Shown: positions 23,676 through 32,560 of the stretch, piece by piece | Numbering within the stretch: the first letter of the stretch is position 1 | How the letters are laid out: the number at the start of each line of letters is the position of its first letter | Assembly: GCA_900546455.1 (NCBI GenBank) | Contig: URCS01000002.1 | Span: forward strand, 1-62,502 | Source: an uncultured Collinsella sp. | Lineage (GTDB): Bacteria; Actinomycetota; Coriobacteriia; Coriobacteriales; Coriobacteriaceae | DNA: 62,502 bases | Direction: 5' to 3' | Position numbers and translations under genes: made by a program | Notes under the pieces: generated by a model | Told to the model about the DNA's origin: nothing | Databases searched by the model: none | What the model saw: the letters and a program-made list of their open reading frames with translations, nothing else

Positions 23676-25865
23676 CTAAATCAATTTGGTTGCCTCCAGC
23701 TTTTCGATAATCCAGTCGTTGGCTTTGATGACCGGACGGCGGAAGACGACGCCCAGGGCCAGCGACGGAATCAGATAGCTCGCCAGAATGCCCAGCTCAA
23801 TCCAGTACTCCATATGGTAGGCACCGGCCATGGCGGCGTGCATGGCGTTGATGCCGTGAGTAAACGGCAGGAACGGGTAGATCGCCTGGAACACGGGGCC
23901 GGTCATCTCGATGGGGAACGTACCGCCCGAACCGCCGACCTGCATGACCAGCAGCACGACGGCGAGGGCCTTGCCGATATCTCCAAACGATACCGTAAGC
24001 GTGTAGACGATATTGGAGAACACTAGACTCGCGACCCAGCCCGCCAGCACAAACTGCAGGGGATTGTCGCACTGGATGCCAAAGAACAGAATGTCGCCCG
24101 CGCACACGAGCGTTGCCTGCAGCAGAGCCAGACCGCCAAAGAACAGGTAGCGACCCAGGTAGATCTCGTGCAGGCGCACGGGGATGAGCTCGTTGATAAG
24201 CTCATCGTCAACCGAAACCTTCATCATGGCCGCCAGTACGATCGAGCCGACCCATAGCGACAGAATCGTGTAGAACGGCGCCATGGCCGAGCCGTAGTTG
24301 CGGATCGGATAGACCGGCTTGCGGTCGAGCGCGACGGGGCCGGAAAGCGACACGGCCAGGCCCTCGGGATCATTGCCGATCATCGTCTTGATCGTAGCAA
24401 GGTCGTCCGACATCAGGGCACCATCAAGCTCGTCCTTAAACGCGCTGATCTTGTCCGACGCCTCACCCAGCTGATCGGAAGCCTTGTTGACCAGCTTTGC
24501 AGCCTTGGAGAGGCCCTTTGCCAGCGAACCGGATGCGTCGGTCAGGCCAGCAACAGCACTATCCAGGTCGCCCGAGATACCGTTGAGCGAATCCAAAACG
24601 CCCGAAATAGTCTTCTTGAGCTCCTTGGCCTTAACCGAGAACGTAGAGTCGTAGTCAATCTTGGCGCCCGAGATACCAGCCTTGGCATCCGCGATTGCCT
24701 GATCGACCTCGGCACGCGACTTGTTAACCTCCGTCATACTCTTCGTGAGCGACGTCGCGATATTCGTCAGCTCATTAGCATTGTTGCGGTACTCCGTCGC
24801 GGTTTTGTCAAGCTCAGCAGCCGCGTCCTCAAGCCCTGCCTTGAGCTTATCGTTACTCACCTGGCCAGCAAGACTGCGGAGCTTATCGGCCGTGGCATCA
24901 ATCTCGTCGGCACGCGTATTGAGTGACGCTGCGCCATCGTTGAGCTGTGACACCGTAAGATTGACATGCTGGTTCGCGGCATCGAACGCCTTCGCGAGCT
25001 CGGCAGATACATTGTCGAACGAACCCGCACTTCCATCGATTGCGGCATCGATGGCATCGTTTGCCGCCTTAAGCGCTTCTTTGGAATCATCGATGCCGCT
25101 TTTGGCATGTTCCATGAGCTGCTTTGTCGACTCATCGACGGCACCGGTCTGCTGGAGCATACCGCTCGCCGACGTCAGCGAATCGGATGTGGAGCTCAAA
25201 ATGCCCGCAAGCGACGTTGCGCTGGCCTGAACGTCCTGCAGGTCCTCGACCGAATCGCCGAGTGTCGACGACAGGTTGGCGATAAAGTTACTCACCTGGT
25301 CGGTGCTCATGTAATCGAGCAGGCTGGACACGGTCTTGAGCCCGATGGTCGTAATGGTTTCGGTAAAGGTCTCGTTAACTTGACTCTGAACAGCGCTCGA
25401 GCCTTTCTCGGTCACGATCTGTGCGATGGCGTTGGCCTTCTGATTCTCGTAGAACTCGATATCGGCATGCTTCACGTTCGTCGAGAAGAGCGTCATCATG
25501 TCGGCGCTAAACGTTTTGGGGATGACCACAGCGGCGTAATACGCGCCCGACTTGACGCCATCGATGGCCTTATCGCGATCGTTGAGCACGACCCAGTCGA
25601 AGTTCTCGTTGCCGCGCAGGGTGGCGGTCACGTTTTCGCCCACGTTGACCTCGACGGGAATCAGATCGCTCTCGTAGCCCTCATCGGTGTTGACCACGGC
25701 AATCTTAAGATTGCCGGTGTTGCCGTAGGGATCCCAGCTTCCGGCGATGTTAAACCATGCATAGAGACATGGCACGATGACCAGGCCCATCACGACAACC
25801 ATGCCGATCACGGAGCGAAACACGTTTTGGACATCACGCCTAAACAGGTGCAGGATGTTCTTCAT
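23676..25865 (-). CDS. YhgE/Pip domain membrane protein (second of pair)
   Basis: The 729-residue YhgE/Pip family protein has one amino-terminal helix (residues about 18-40), then the family motif AWFNIAGSWDPYGNTGNLKIA and VVNTDEGYESDLIPVEVN. A long outside region (about 200-480) is rich in Ala/Ser/Asp with coiled-coil character. It ends in an ABC-2-permease-like block of five or six membrane segments (about 520-710). Relatives include the lactococcal phage-infection protein and the EsaA-type component of type VII secretion. No WXG100 or FtsK/SpoIIIE-type genes are nearby. ATG 25865 overlaps the last base before the upstream stop, so it is translated with the preceding paralogue. Confidence 0.85.
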   Translation of the reverse strand: MKNILHLFRRDVQNVFRSVIGMVVVMGLVIVPCLYAWFNIAGSWDPYGNTGNLKIAVVNTDEGYESDLIPVEVNVGENVTATLRGNENFDWVVLNDRDKAIDGVKSGAYYAAVVIPKTFSADMMTLFSTNVKHADIEFYENQKANAIAQIVTEKGSSAVQSQVNETFTETITTIGLKTVSSLLDYMSTDQVSNFIANLSSTLGDSVEDLQDVQASATSLAGILSSTSDSLTSASGMLQQTGAVDESTKQLMEHAKSGIDDSKEALKAANDAIDAAIDGSAGSFDNVSAELAKAFDAANQHVNLTVSQLNDGAASLNTRADEIDATADKLRSLAGQVSNDKLKAGLEDAAAELDKTATEYRNNANELTNIATSLTKSMTEVNKSRAEVDQAIADAKAGISGAKIDYDSTFSVKAKELKKTISGVLDSLNGISGDLDSAVAGLTDASGSLAKGLSKAAKLVNKASDQLGEASDKISAFKDELDGALMSDDLATIKTMIGNDPEGLAVSLSGPVALDRKPVYPIRNYGSAMAPFYTILSLWVGSIVLAAMMKVSVDDELINELIPVRLHEIYLGRYLFFGGLALLQATLVCAGDILFFGIQCDNPLQFVLAGWVASLVFSNIVYTLTVSFGDIGKALAVVLLVMQVGGSGGTFPIEMTGPVFQAIYPFLPFTHGINAMHAAMAGAYHMEYWIELGILASYLIPSLALGVVFRRPVIKANDWIIEKLEATKLI

Positions 25866-28685
25866 TTATGCCTCACCTCCTTTGGAGTGCTTGCCGAGCG
25901 GAGCGGTATCGCCATCATTTGCGGCCGTGTTGTCAGCGCCCTGAGATTTATGGCCCGAGCCTATAATATGCGGCAAGCGGTCCGTGGGCTGATCGCCGCC
26001 CTTGGCGCCACGTTCGCTGGCATTGAGGCCAAACATGCGGCGGGCGGCAGGAATGGCAGCCGTGTGTTCGCGCATCTCGCGACGCAGGTCCTCATCCGAC
26101 AACGCCGAGATACGCATCTGGGTGTTGAGGCTCGAGCGGATGTACTCGATGCTGATGAGCCAGCCACAGATGGCAATGACTGAGATAATCCAGATGACCA
26201 GTAGAATGATCTTGCCATTGTTGTCGATATCGAGAACCGTCGACAGAACGAAGAGCAGCACCTGCACGCCGACTACAGCGGCGAAACCGCCCTTGATGTA
26301 GTACGGATAGCGATGTTCAAAGGCGACCGCACGATCGAGCAGTTCGCGACGGTACGAATCGGAATCGAGCATGACGCGCATGGCCGTGCGCAGCGAGTAG
26401 CGCCGGCGCGGCAGGTCATTGGACTCGCAGATCATCAGACCCGTCGTGGAAAGCTGCTTGTCAAAGAGCAGGTTGAGGTTGAGCATCAGCGGACGCAGTT
26501 GCAGGCCGATAAAGAGCGCGACGATAAGAAAGACACCGAGGATGCACAGGTTAAACAGGTAGTTAAACGAGTACATGCCGCCGACCGTCTCGCGCAGCAG
26601 ATTGATGCCGTAGGTAAAGGGCAGCAGTGGGTGCAGCCACTGGAAGAAGCCAGGCATCATCTCGATGGGGTACATGCCCGACGAACCCGGGATCTGCACG
26701 ATGACGAGGATGACACCGATTGCCTTGCCGATATGCTTAAACGTAGTGGACAGCGCATAGATGATGTTGACGTACGTAAACGAGATGGCGATGCCGCCCA
26801 GCACGAACAGCAACGGGTTGACGCACTGTACGCCAATAACCAGATCACCCACCGTAACGATGACGGCCTGCAATGCGCCCAGGATCACCATGAGCAACCA
26901 GCGGCCAAAGTAGCCTTGGCGCGCCGTAAAGCTGCCAACACCTTCACGGTCGACCTCGAGCTTGTAAATGGCGATGAGCACATAGCCGCCCACCCAAAGC
27001 GCCAGATTGGTGTAGAAGGGAGCGATGCCCGAGCCAAAGCTCTTGACCGGATAGATTGACTTGGACGTCAACTCAACCGGAGACGCCATGAAATCTGCCA
27101 CGTCATTGACATCGACGCCCATCAGATCGGCCAGCTCGCCCATGGACTCGGAGGTCTGCAGCGCCGCGATGTCATTGGCGGCGGTTGCAAGCTTGTCCTG
27201 GACCTTGGCAAGCGAGGAATCGGTCTGGGACAGCGTGGTCTTGGCCTGGCCGAGCGTAGCGCTAAGCTGCGCCAACGTGCCGCGCGCATTTGCAAGTGTA
27301 GGTGTCATACCCGAGACGATTCCGGTCAGGTCGCCCGAAACGGCAGCAAAAGAGTCGAGCGCGCTCGAGGCCTTCGGCAGCGCGTTTTGGCCCAAGTCCG
27401 TCTGGGCTTGGCCAAGGTTGGTCGCACCGGTATGAATTGCGTTATTGATAGCGTCACTGGCACCCGAAACAGCCGCTGCGTCATTCGCCATGGCGCTCGA
27501 CTGCGCGGACAGACCGTCCTTGATGCTCTGAAGCTTTTCATTCTGCTCTCGAAGCAAATCGATGGTCGATACAATGCGCGCGTCAATTTCCTCGGAACCT
27601 GTCGACGTGTCATTGGCGAGAATCTCCAAGTGCCCGATAACGGCCTTATTGTGGTCGATCGTCGCTTGAAGAGACTCGAGCGAGTTGTCGATACGGGTGG
27701 TCGTAGATGTGACCGCGCCCGTCAGCTTGCCGATGGCAGCGTTCGCAGAGGCCGACGTCTTGGTGAGCGCAAGGCTGCCTTCCGAGAGCGCCTTGGAGAG
27801 CGAGGTGATGGAGTTGCCCGCCGTGGTGCGAGCTTCGCTCAGCAGGTCGTTGCCCTGGGAGATCGCCTGCGTCAGCGACGGTGCCTGGCCTTGCAAGCCG
27901 GCAAGTGCCGCATCAGCCGAGGCGATAGCGCCGCTCGTCTTATCGATGGCGGCATTCATATCGCCAATCGAATCGCGCACCTCGCCCAAGGTGTCGGACG
28001 CCTCGGACACCGAACTTGCCAGCGAGTCCTGAGTCTGGGTTGCCTTGTCCTTTAAATCGACACCGGCATCCTTGGCGATACCGGCAACAGTCTTGCCTAC
28101 CGTAGAGACAAATTCCGAGTTGATCTGCTCCTCGATGGTGTTTGCACCGGTATCGGTAACCTTGGGCGCAATGGCGCTCTTCTTCTCATTGACGTAGTAC
28201 GTGAGCTTGGGCTGATGGTAGTTGCCGTCGAGCATCGAAACCAGGTTATCCGAGAAGTTCTTGGGAATCACGATAGCGGCATAGTACTCGCCGCTCTCGA
28301 CGCCCTCCTTGGCATCGGCCGTCGAGTCGACGAACGTCCAGCCCAACTGATGATTCTCCTTGAGCTGGTCGACCACTTTGTCGCCAGCGTTGAGCTCACC
28401 CACCAAGTCGTTTTGGGTGCCTCGATCGTTGTTGGCGATAGCAATCTTGATGCCTTGGGTGTTTCCATACGGATCCCAGTTTGCCACGATGTTATACCAG
28501 GCATACAGCGAGGGAATAACGCACACGCCTAGGGTAACCACCAGGGCGACGGGGTTCACAAGCAGTCGCTTAATGTCGCGCTTAAATATCGCAAAGGACA
28601 CCTTTGCATTGGATAGTTTGCTGCCGAGACTCACGCTTGGACCATCCATCCTGTCGTTAAATCGAATCGTACTATCGACAACCAT
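25866..28685 (-). CDS. YhgE/Pip domain membrane protein (first of pair)
   Basis: The 939-residue paralogue has the same architecture: amino-terminal helix (about 45-67, ending in CVIPSLYAWYNIVANWDPYG), an extracellular helical stalk (about 200-560), then an ABC-2-like membrane block (about 590-760). It adds a tail of about 180 residues with two more helices and a charged end. Start choice is open. The -10-like TACAAT overlaps ATG 28685, so the in-frame ATG 28649 (MDGPSVSLG) may be the real start. Neither has a strong ribosome site. The two YhgE genes form an operon and may act as partners in one envelope complex, which is an inference from pairing only. Confidence 0.82.
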   Translation of the reverse strand: MVVDSTIRFNDRMDGPSVSLGSKLSNAKVSFAIFKRDIKRLLVNPVALVVTLGVCVIPSLYAWYNIVANWDPYGNTQGIKIAIANNDRGTQNDLVGELNAGDKVVDQLKENHQLGWTFVDSTADAKEGVESGEYYAAIVIPKNFSDNLVSMLDGNYHQPKLTYYVNEKKSAIAPKVTDTGANTIEEQINSEFVSTVGKTVAGIAKDAGVDLKDKATQTQDSLASSVSEASDTLGEVRDSIGDMNAAIDKTSGAIASADAALAGLQGQAPSLTQAISQGNDLLSEARTTAGNSITSLSKALSEGSLALTKTSASANAAIGKLTGAVTSTTTRIDNSLESLQATIDHNKAVIGHLEILANDTSTGSEEIDARIVSTIDLLREQNEKLQSIKDGLSAQSSAMANDAAAVSGASDAINNAIHTGATNLGQAQTDLGQNALPKASSALDSFAAVSGDLTGIVSGMTPTLANARGTLAQLSATLGQAKTTLSQTDSSLAKVQDKLATAANDIAALQTSESMGELADLMGVDVNDVADFMASPVELTSKSIYPVKSFGSGIAPFYTNLALWVGGYVLIAIYKLEVDREGVGSFTARQGYFGRWLLMVILGALQAVIVTVGDLVIGVQCVNPLLFVLGGIAISFTYVNIIYALSTTFKHIGKAIGVILVIVQIPGSSGMYPIEMMPGFFQWLHPLLPFTYGINLLRETVGGMYSFNYLFNLCILGVFLIVALFIGLQLRPLMLNLNLLFDKQLSTTGLMICESNDLPRRRYSLRTAMRVMLDSDSYRRELLDRAVAFEHRYPYYIKGGFAAVVGVQVLLFVLSTVLDIDNNGKIILLVIWIISVIAICGWLISIEYIRSSLNTQMRISALSDEDLRREMREHTAAIPAARRMFGLNASERGAKGGDQPTDRLPHIIGSGHKSQGADNTAANDGDTAPLGKHSKGGEA

Positions 28686-28835
28686 TGTAGTAGGCGCTTT
28701 AACGTCTCAAAGCACAATGGTGTTGAGTTTTGCGGGTAGCAATATACTACGAAGATGAGTTAACGTACAGATGTACAGTATCCTAAATTTCAGCAGGTCA
28801 CAAAACCACAACCCGCACAAATTAGCAATTCAAAT

Positions 28836-28889
28836 AGTCATCGGGGACGTTCTTAAACGACTAGTCAAACAAAAACGTCCCCAATGACT
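28836..28889. repeat. Inverted repeat with GGGGACGTT arms
   Basis: AGTCATCGGGGACGTT (28836-28851) pairs with AACGTCCCCAATGACT (28874-28889), with one mismatch and a 22-nt loop. The GGGGACGTT core recurs near 31320-31355. It resembles REP-type palindromes mobilised by TnpA-REP (RAYT) enzymes, an inference from sequence style; no such gene is in the window. Confidence 0.7.
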
Positions 28890-28932
28890 ACTTAGGACCA
28901 CGGCAACGTCGATGTTTTGGCAATGCCAGCGA

Positions 28933-29118
28933 GCGGGCGCCAGAGCGAACAAATTGGCATGAAAAGAGGACGGCATAGACCTTCTGGTCATGCCGTCCTC
29001 TTTGAATGACAAGTTGTCGCTCTGGCGCCCGCGCAGCGTCGACTGGTCCGCCGTTCGTTAGAACGGCGGAACTGAGGGCAGCGTCGAGCTGTTACGCGGT
29101 TTGGTAAAACCGCGTAAC
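28933..29118. repeat. Nested palindrome with two hairpin modules downstream of htpG (N6)
   Basis: A perfect 16-bp outer stem (28933-28948 / 29017-29032) encloses a 14-bp inner stem (AAAGAGGACGGCAT 28963-28976 / 28990-29003) closed by the same ACC-TTCT-GGT tip as N5. Two hairpins follow, each introduced by CAGCGTCGA: CCGCCGTTC (29048-29056) / 29061-29069, and GTTACGCGGTTT (29091-29102) / 29107-29118. The last is the same hairpin as in N5. Confidence 0.88.
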
Positions 29119-29125
29119 GACCCAA

Positions 29126-31150
29126 CTACATCAAGTTGCAAACAGCCGCCGCGAAGGCCACGGGGTCCTCGGGGAGGATGCCCTCGACCAGCAGGGCCTG
29201 GTCATAGAGCAGACCGGAGTACTGCTTGATCTTGTCGGCGTCGCCTGCCTTCTGGGCAGCGACGAGCTTGTCAAAGACCGGGTGCTTGGCGTTGAGCTCG
29301 AGCACGCGCTGGCTCTTGGGCATGCCGTCGGGCGCGCCCTCGGGTCCCTTCTGGAGCACCTTCTCCATCTCGAGCGAAAGTGGGCCCTCGGTGGTGATGC
29401 AAGCGGGGGCATCGGTCAGGCGCGCGGAGACGGCAACTTTCTCGACCTTGTCACCGAGCGCCTCCTTCATAGCGCTGAAGAGGTCCTCGTTTTCCTTGGT
29501 GGCGTCCTCGGCCTCCTTCTTTTCGTCCTCGGTCGCCAGGTCAAGATCACCGGTCGCGACGTTCTTGAGCTCCAGATGACGATCCTCGACCTCGGGCTCG
29601 GCACCGTCGGCCACAGCCTTCTCGGCAGCCTCGCGGGCAGCGTCGTCCTCGTAAATCTTGGGCATATCGGCGGCAATGTACTCACGCATGGCCTGGAAGG
29701 TGAACTCATCCACATCCTGCGTCAGTAGCAGCACGTCATAGCCGCGGTCGAGCACGCCCTTTACCACGGGCATCTTGGCCAAGCGCTCACGCGAGTCGCC
29801 GGCGGCGTAGTAGATGGCCTTCTGATCCTCGGGCATGCCCTTGGCATACTCGGCTAGGGTAATCATCTTCTGCTCCTTGGCAGACCAGAACAGCAGCAGG
29901 TCGGCGAGCTCATCGGCCTTCATGCCATAGCTCGAGTAGATGCCGTACTTAAGGCCGCGGCCAAAGTTCTCAAAGAACTTCTCGTAGGCCTCGCGGTCGT
30001 TGTCACGCATATCCTCAAGGTCAGCGGTGATCTTCTTTTCCACACGCTTGGCGATGGCCTTGAGCTGACGGTTCTGCTGCAGCGTCTCACGCGAGATGTT
30101 GAGCGACACGTCGGCGGAATCCACGACACCGCGCACAAAGTTGTAGTAGTCGGGCAGCAGGTCGTCGCACTTCTCCATAATCAGCACGTTGGAGCTGTAG
30201 AGCGCCAGACCCTTCTCGTAGTCCTTGCTGTACAGATCGAACGGCGCGCGTCCCGGCACAAACAGCAGGGCGTCATACTCGAGCGTGCCCTCGGCGTGGA
30301 AGCTGATGGTGCGCGCAGGATCGTCAAAGTCGTGGAACGTGGACTTGTAGAACTCGTCGTAGTCCTTCTGCTCGACATCGGAGCTGCGCTTCTTCCAGAT
30401 CGGTGTCATGGAATTGACGGTCTCGAGCTCCTGGTAGTCCTCGTACTCGGGCTTGTAATCGTCGCCGGCGTCCTCGGGCTTGGGTTTCTGGCGGCTCTTG
30501 GACACCATCATCTGGATCGGGTAGCGCACATAGTTACTGTACTGCTGAATCAGGCTCTTGAGACCCCACTCGGTCAGGAAGCGATCGTAGGTCTCGGCCT
30601 CGCCGTCGGCATCGAGCTTCTCGTTCTCGCGCAGCGTCAGGATGACATCGGTACCGTGCTCGGCGCGCTCGCCGTCCTCGATGGTGTAGCCCTCAAGACC
30701 GTCGGATTCCCACACATGGGCGACATCCTCGCCATAGGCGCGGCTGACGACCTTCACATGGCTGGCGACCATAAAAGCCGAGTAGAAGCCCACGCCGAAC
30801 TGGCCGATGATGTCGACATCCGAACCCTGCTGCTCGGCGTTCTCGGTCTTAAACTCCTCGGAGCCGGAATGGGCGATGGTGCCCAGATTGCGCTCGAGCT
30901 CCTCGGCGGTCATGCCAATGCCGTTATCCGAGATGGTAATGGTGCGGGCGTCTTTATCAAAGGAAACGCGAATAGCCAGGTCGCCCTGGTCGATCTTGAC
31001 GCTCGGATCCTGCAGGCTCTTAAAGTTGAGCTTGTCGACGGCGTCGCTCGCGTTAGAGATAAGCTCGCGCAGGAAGATTTCCTTATTGGTGTAGATGGAG
31101 TTGATCATGAGGTCGAGCAGTTTTTTGCTCTCGGTCTTAAATTGACGCAT
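29126..31150 (-). CDS. htpG: Hsp90 chaperone HtpG
   Basis: The 674-residue HtpG-type Hsp90 has three parts: an amino-terminal GHKL ATPase (IFLRELISNASDAVDKL near residue 24, ISDNGIGMT near 75, GQFGVGFYSAFM near 118), a middle client/ATP-catalysis domain (about 240-500) and a carboxy-terminal dimerisation domain (about 510-674). The bacterial form lacks MEEVD. It folds client proteins in the cytoplasm and is usually heat-induced. A TATAAAAT box (31233-31240 region) lies about 85 bp upstream, but I see no HrcA CIRCE or HspR HAIR operator. ATG 31150 has GAAAGGA at 7 nt. It is transcribed alone. Confidence 0.96.
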   Translation of the reverse strand: MRQFKTESKKLLDLMINSIYTNKEIFLRELISNASDAVDKLNFKSLQDPSVKIDQGDLAIRVSFDKDARTITISDNGIGMTAEELERNLGTIAHSGSEEFKTENAEQQGSDVDIIGQFGVGFYSAFMVASHVKVVSRAYGEDVAHVWESDGLEGYTIEDGERAEHGTDVILTLRENEKLDADGEAETYDRFLTEWGLKSLIQQYSNYVRYPIQMMVSKSRQKPKPEDAGDDYKPEYEDYQELETVNSMTPIWKKRSSDVEQKDYDEFYKSTFHDFDDPARTISFHAEGTLEYDALLFVPGRAPFDLYSKDYEKGLALYSSNVLIMEKCDDLLPDYYNFVRGVVDSADVSLNISRETLQQNRQLKAIAKRVEKKITADLEDMRDNDREAYEKFFENFGRGLKYGIYSSYGMKADELADLLLFWSAKEQKMITLAEYAKGMPEDQKAIYYAAGDSRERLAKMPVVKGVLDRGYDVLLLTQDVDEFTFQAMREYIAADMPKIYEDDAAREAAEKAVADGAEPEVEDRHLELKNVATGDLDLATEDEKKEAEDATKENEDLFSAMKEALGDKVEKVAVSARLTDAPACITTEGPLSLEMEKVLQKGPEGAPDGMPKSQRVLELNAKHPVFDKLVAAQKAGDADKIKQYSGLLYDQALLVEGILPEDPVAFAAAVCNLM

Positions 31151-31310
31151 GTGCAGTCCTTTCGCGCTACCCCCGTCCGCAAAAACGGCCCGGTCGCCCG
31201 AGCCGAATCGCAGACCTGCTATGTTCAGACTTAGATTTTATAACCCATTAGCGCGCATATATACATACGGAATCGAAAAACTGTATGTCTAAGCGCTCCG
31301 ATGCGCCAAT

Positions 31311-31361
31311 TGCCAAGGAGCGTCCCCAACTGCCGGCAGAAAAGGAACGTCCCTATCTGCC
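31311..31361. repeat. Two tandem REP-like units at the end of the GNAT gene
   Basis: On the minus strand GGCAGATAGGGACGTTCCTT (ending near 31342) is followed by GGCAGTTGGGGACGCTCCTT (31334-31315). They are near-identical direct copies with the GGGACG core of 28836-28889. The first unit supplies the last codons and stop of the acetyltransferase gene. Confidence 0.65.
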
Positions 31362-31853
31362 ATCTACGCGCTTGGCCATCCAGACATGGGGCTGGCCCTC
31401 GTCTTCGTAATCTACCGGGGCAATTTGCGTGTAGCCCGCCTTTGCATAGAGCGGCAACACGTATTCCTGCGCATGCAGCTTAATAAGCTTAGCGCCGGCA
31501 TCGCGTGCACACGAAGCACTGGCCTCGACGATCGCACTCGCCAGTCCGCGACGACGCATAGCCGGCAGCACGGCGACGCGCCCCATAATATAGGTCTCCC
31601 CCGCCGCAACGCCTTCGTCCAAGTCGCACGCCGGCGAAACCGGAGCCTCTGCATCTGCCGCGCGCTCCAGTTCCTCGGGAAACACGCGCGAGCAGCCGGT
31701 GAGCTCGCCGTCCACGTACAGCGTCACATGGATGCAAGTCTGCGCCTCATCGATAGCGTCGAATTCGCTCTCGTAGCCCTGCTCGTCCATAAAAACGACG
31801 CGGCGCACCAACGCCGCGTCATCAAAGCATCCCGTCTTAAGTTGGATATCCAT
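31353..31853 (-). CDS. GNAT-family N-acetyltransferase
   Basis: The 166-residue acetyltransferase has acetyl-CoA loop motif A at MGRVAVLPAMRRRGLASAIV (residues about 85-105; R/Q-x-x-G-x-A as RRRGLA). The following HAQEYVLPLYAKAGY is the usual motif B. It is a soluble single-domain enzyme close to the ElaA/YjcF-type subfamily; the substrate is unknown. ATG 31853 (MDIQLK) is chosen because AAAGGG lies 5 nt upstream; the frame's first ATG (31871) has none. The stop codon lies in a REP-like repeat, so the last few residues may be newly acquired. Confidence 0.85.
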   Translation of the reverse strand: MDIQLKTGCFDDAALVRRVVFMDEQGYESEFDAIDEAQTCIHVTLYVDGELTGCSRVFPEELERAADAEAPVSPACDLDEGVAAGETYIMGRVAVLPAMRRRGLASAIVEASASCARDAGAKLIKLHAQEYVLPLYAKAGYTQIAPVDYEDEGQPHVWMAKRVDGR

Positions 31854-31892
31854 GGCTGCCCTTTCATTCAATGCGAACGTTAGGGACAGATT

Positions 31893-32543
31893 TTAGCGAA
31901 AATGAGCTCCGCGCACGCTAAACTTCGCGCGAGCCTTCGCCAGGCAGTCGTAATGACCCACGTTATGGGCATCGCTCGCGATGAAGCTGTACAGGTTCTG
32001 ATCGAACAGGCGCTGTGCCGGCTTTTTCTCGCGACCAAAGCGACCGCCGGCAATAAAGTCCGCCGAAGCCTGCAGCTTGCAGCCCATATCGACCAGGCGC
32101 TCCGCCACGCTTACATCCTTTTGAACCGCACGATAGCGCTCAGGATGAGCGATGATCACCTGGTAGCCACGGCACTGCAAATCGTAAATCGTGTTCTCGT
32201 ACTCTCTAAACGCATACGCATCGGCATGCGTCGAAAGCTCGAGCAGAAACTCGTTGGTCCCATCGAAATGCAAGTGATCCGCGGCATCGATACCAAGCTC
32301 AACGAGCTTTCGATGGTTGACCTCGAAGCCCATCTGGAGCGGAAAACCGTCAGCGTTATCACGCAGCAGTTCAAAGGCATCCCACATCTTGTCGTAATCA
32401 AAATAGGGATCACGGCAGTGAGGAGTGCAAACGATTCTGGTTACACCGGCCCGCTTGGCAGCCTCGAGCATCGCCAAGCTCTCATCGAGATCGGCGGCGC
32501 CGTCGTCTACACCCGGCAAGATATGGCAATGAATGTCACGCAT
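31893..32543 (-). CDS. PHP-type protein tyrosine phosphatase, CpsB/YwqE family
   Basis: The 216-residue polymerase/histidinol-phosphatase fold protein begins with the metal motif DIHCHILPGVDDGA (residues 3-16). It continues with CTPHCRDPYF (about 39), FEVNHRK (about 73), HPERYR (about 138) and SDAHNVGH (about 191), supplying the metal ligands. CpsB/CapC/YwqE proteins remove phosphate from the tyrosine tail of the partner kinase. It is last in an operon with the kinase (18 bp gap) and the membrane activator, as in capsule and exopolysaccharide loci of Firmicutes. ATG 32543 has AAGG at 7 nt. Confidence 0.9.
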   Translation of the reverse strand: MRDIHCHILPGVDDGAADLDESLAMLEAAKRAGVTRIVCTPHCRDPYFDYDKMWDAFELLRDNADGFPLQMGFEVNHRKLVELGIDAADHLHFDGTNEFLLELSTHADAYAFREYENTIYDLQCRGYQVIIAHPERYRAVQKDVSVAERLVDMGCKLQASADFIAGGRFGREKKPAQRLFDQNLYSFIASDAHNVGHYDCLAKARAKFSVRGAHFR

Positions 32544-32560
32544 AGGTCAGCCTTAATCAA

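Noticed and set aside
31151..31260. CIRCE or HAIR operator upstream of htpG
   Set aside because: No TTAGCACTC-N9-GAGTGCTAA or CTTGAGT-N7-ACTCAAG sequence was found.
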